A stretch of DNA of 64,000 nt, from NCBI RefSeq assembly GCF_002443255.2, contig NW_019211457.1, positions 31,797,309-31,861,308 on the forward strand. The letters run 5' to 3'. This stretch comes from Varroa destructor. Its lineage: Eukaryota > Arthropoda > Arachnida > Mesostigmata > Varroidae. Shown in pieces: positions 62,201 to 64,000 of this stretch (position 1 is its first letter; each line of letters opens with the position of its first letter). The notes under the pieces are model-generated. The model was not told the DNA's origin, did not search any database, and saw only the letters and a program-made list of their open reading frames with translations. The position numbers and the translations under genes were made by a program.

Positions 62201-63180
62201 AGCGTTTTTGTGTCGTCCTTTGCTTGTCGTCTGCTATCCACTGCTAATCCCTTGGGAAGCTTCAGACACAAGCTGCAACGATGAATACGGGCCAGGCAGT
62301 AGCGATGGCTACGGATTTGGGCCTTGCGCTCGCCGATACTGGCCAGCGTCCAATGAGGGTGATGCCGTAGGGAGCCAGGACCAACACTCGTGACGAAGTA
62401 TGTCTGCCGCTTCTTGCCGCTACTCCCACGCAGCCGCCGATCCTGCTCTCAGCCTCTGTTTACGCATCTCAGCATACGGGCCATTCCAGTTCGCCCATCC
62501 TGACAACTACTTCGCCCTCTCTTTTATCCAATCTCAGTCCGCACTTCCTGCTGCCACCTTCCACTTCGTCGTATTCGTCATTGTCGTTGGCGCCTTTTTC
62601 GTTTTATTTTTTTTTTATCTACTGCCAACATTCTCAGGTTCATTCTGTTTTTCTTTGTGTTCCTTGGCCGTCTTGCAACGGAGACATAGCACGTTCGCGA
62701 GGACCGCCAAGAGACTTTCTGCTGTCATGCGACGAAGTAGTATTTCGTCAGTTCTTCCGTTCCATGTTTCCTGCGTTTCTCTTCCTATCAAATCGAACCG
62801 TGAAGAAAGTGAATCAAAAGCAGAGCTTGGGGACGAGAGGGCGACAGCATGATTCGGTTGCTTGTAAAGCACTCGAAAGAGTGCTTTTTTGTGCTATGTA
62901 CACATTGAGCGTTGGCTTCCTCAGCACATTCGGTCTCGATCGCTGTCTCTCTGTAACAATCTCGCATACATCGACAGACAGACACTCAAGCGTGGTATCG
63001 CAAACCCCAGATAGGGTTCCACAGAACAATGAGTCTCTTGTGGAAGTTTGTTTCTGTCTCGTTTTCTCGTCTCTATCAGTTTCTGTTTTTTTACCTTGCT
63101 CTAATTTCTCTCAAGAGACAAAGCGTTGCTGCCGTTTGCAGGAGTTACATGACCTATATTGTGTCTGCAAAGATTAATAT
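59236..63180. other. Pyrimidine-skewed patch containing the longest frame of the window
   Basis: C/T-rich plus-strand DNA lies at about 59930-60260 and 61640-63120. The longest ATG frame (62581-63177, +, 198 codons) overlaps another (62400-62852, +, 150 codons) in a different frame. Both have Ser/Phe/Leu/Cys-rich text with no domain, as expected from pyrimidine skew. A hairpin with a GAAA loop and T run (62866-62887) is within chance. Confidence 0.5.
59891..59911. repeat. Impure CTG trinucleotide run
   Basis: CTGCTACTGCTGCTGTTGCTG. In one plus-strand frame (59828-60028) this makes a Leu run, but nothing else supports a protein. Confidence 0.7.
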
Positions 63181-64000
63181 TGTAATAACGTACATACAAG
63201 TTTCTATGATAAAGGGCTTCCGTCCTGCCTGTACTAGCCTGTCTCAGCTTTGCTTGGGTTAGCTTAGTTAGCGTTACCATATCTAATTATAGATTCATAG
63301 TACAATGGCGCCATTTCAATACACCACAGTCCAACTCAAACGAGTAGACTGGTAACTTTACGGTGAATATTATCATCTGCTTCTCTTTTCCCGCTGCCGA
63401 CTAACTGTGCAGTCCATTCTAGCCGTTCCATTACATAAGGCACTGTTAGAGGACGACGCGCACGGTACAGGGGCGAGCCGCCATCGTCGGACAAAAAGAT
63501 TCTCAAACTTCCTCACTTATGCTTCATCTATATTCGTGACCGTCGGTCCTGCGTAGCTGAACGAAAATGGGGATGATATTCAAGAAGTACTTTTGGCGCT
63601 GCCAATCCAATATACGCCATCATCGCTATCGTACACTGAAAACAGATATACATTCACACCGAACTTTAGTCCAATTAAAAGGCAATACGGGGCTTTGGCA
63701 TTAGAATCGCGTTAGTTTTTTTCAGTGTTTTTTCCTTACATTTTATCACCTCTCTACAACCATCGCGAATTGATAAGGTACAGCAATTTGTTAGTATCAG
63801 ACAGTTCCCGTACAACGCTCCTTGCTTGGAAATGGAGCTTTTACACACCATTTGAAAAAACGACCCATCGACATGAAGAAAGTAATAAAAAATCAATGTA
63901 AAACTCGTCCACGTTAAAACATGCCTTCAGTTATTTAAATGGCTTCCAGATAAAATTTTCTAAGTTACAGCGTACCATATATTATACATCTATCTTCGAA
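63181..64000. other. Nothing recognised
   Basis: Mixed composition with only short frames (63675-63896, -, 73 codons). No repeats or RNA genes seen. Confidence 0.6.

Noticed and set aside
62866..62887. AAAGCACTC-GAAA-GAGTGCTTT hairpin plus T run as a terminator
   Set aside because: Looks like a bacterial intrinsic terminator, but the window is eukaryotic and 9-bp hairpins with short loops are expected by chance here.
62581..63177. Longest open frame (198 codons) as a protein-coding gene
   Set aside because: It lies in pyrimidine-rich DNA that removes stops, overlaps another long frame, has low-complexity Ser/Phe/Leu/Cys text, and shows no domain. A frame of this length is plausible by chance in 64 kb with such skew.

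Overview
The window looks like gene-poor eukaryotic (metazoan) DNA, most likely from an invertebrate and possibly an arthropod. Stops are scattered in all six frames, and the longest uninterrupted ATG-started frame is only 198 codons. There are no tightly packed genes, ribosome-binding-site patterns or operons. Dinucleotide microsatellites, T-rich and purine/pyrimidine-skewed tracts, and a decayed mariner transposase are typical of animal intergenic or intronic DNA. CpG is not visibly depleted, which argues against a vertebrate. A mite-like genome is a hunch only. GC content and codon statistics were judged by eye, not computed.

I could not identify any intact protein-coding gene, tRNA, rRNA, snRNA or CRISPR array. 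Many frames of 60-200 codons occur, often overlapping on both strands. They concentrate in GC-richer or pyrimidine-skewed patches (about 1.5-4.5, 9-10, 11.2-13.5, 26-27.9, 28.9-32.4, 38-44.3, 49.6-51 and 59.7-63.2 kb), where stop codons are simply rarer. None has a domain I recognise. Short exons of a gene with long introns could be hidden here and would need RNA-seq or homology searches to find.

The best supported features are mobile-element remains and self-complementary DNA. (1) A degenerate mariner-family (DD34D-type) transposase lies on the minus strand at about 54977-55560, with frameshifts and an internal stop. (2) At about 58790-59235 two degenerate arms in inverted orientation suggest an old fold-back or MITE-like element. 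Inside it sits a sharp hairpin with perfect 20-bp arms (59067-59110), directly preceded by a 12-bp tandem duplication. (3) Several other inverted repeats exceed chance by rough estimate: 850-915, 3573-3601, 45238-45277 and 46705-46739. (4) AT, TG and T-tract microsatellites cluster around 57.4-58.3 kb, with further AT arrays at 18.2 and 51.6 kb.

There is no gene set working together here. I read the window as intergenic or intronic sequence shaped by transposon decay, repeat slippage and local inverted duplication.
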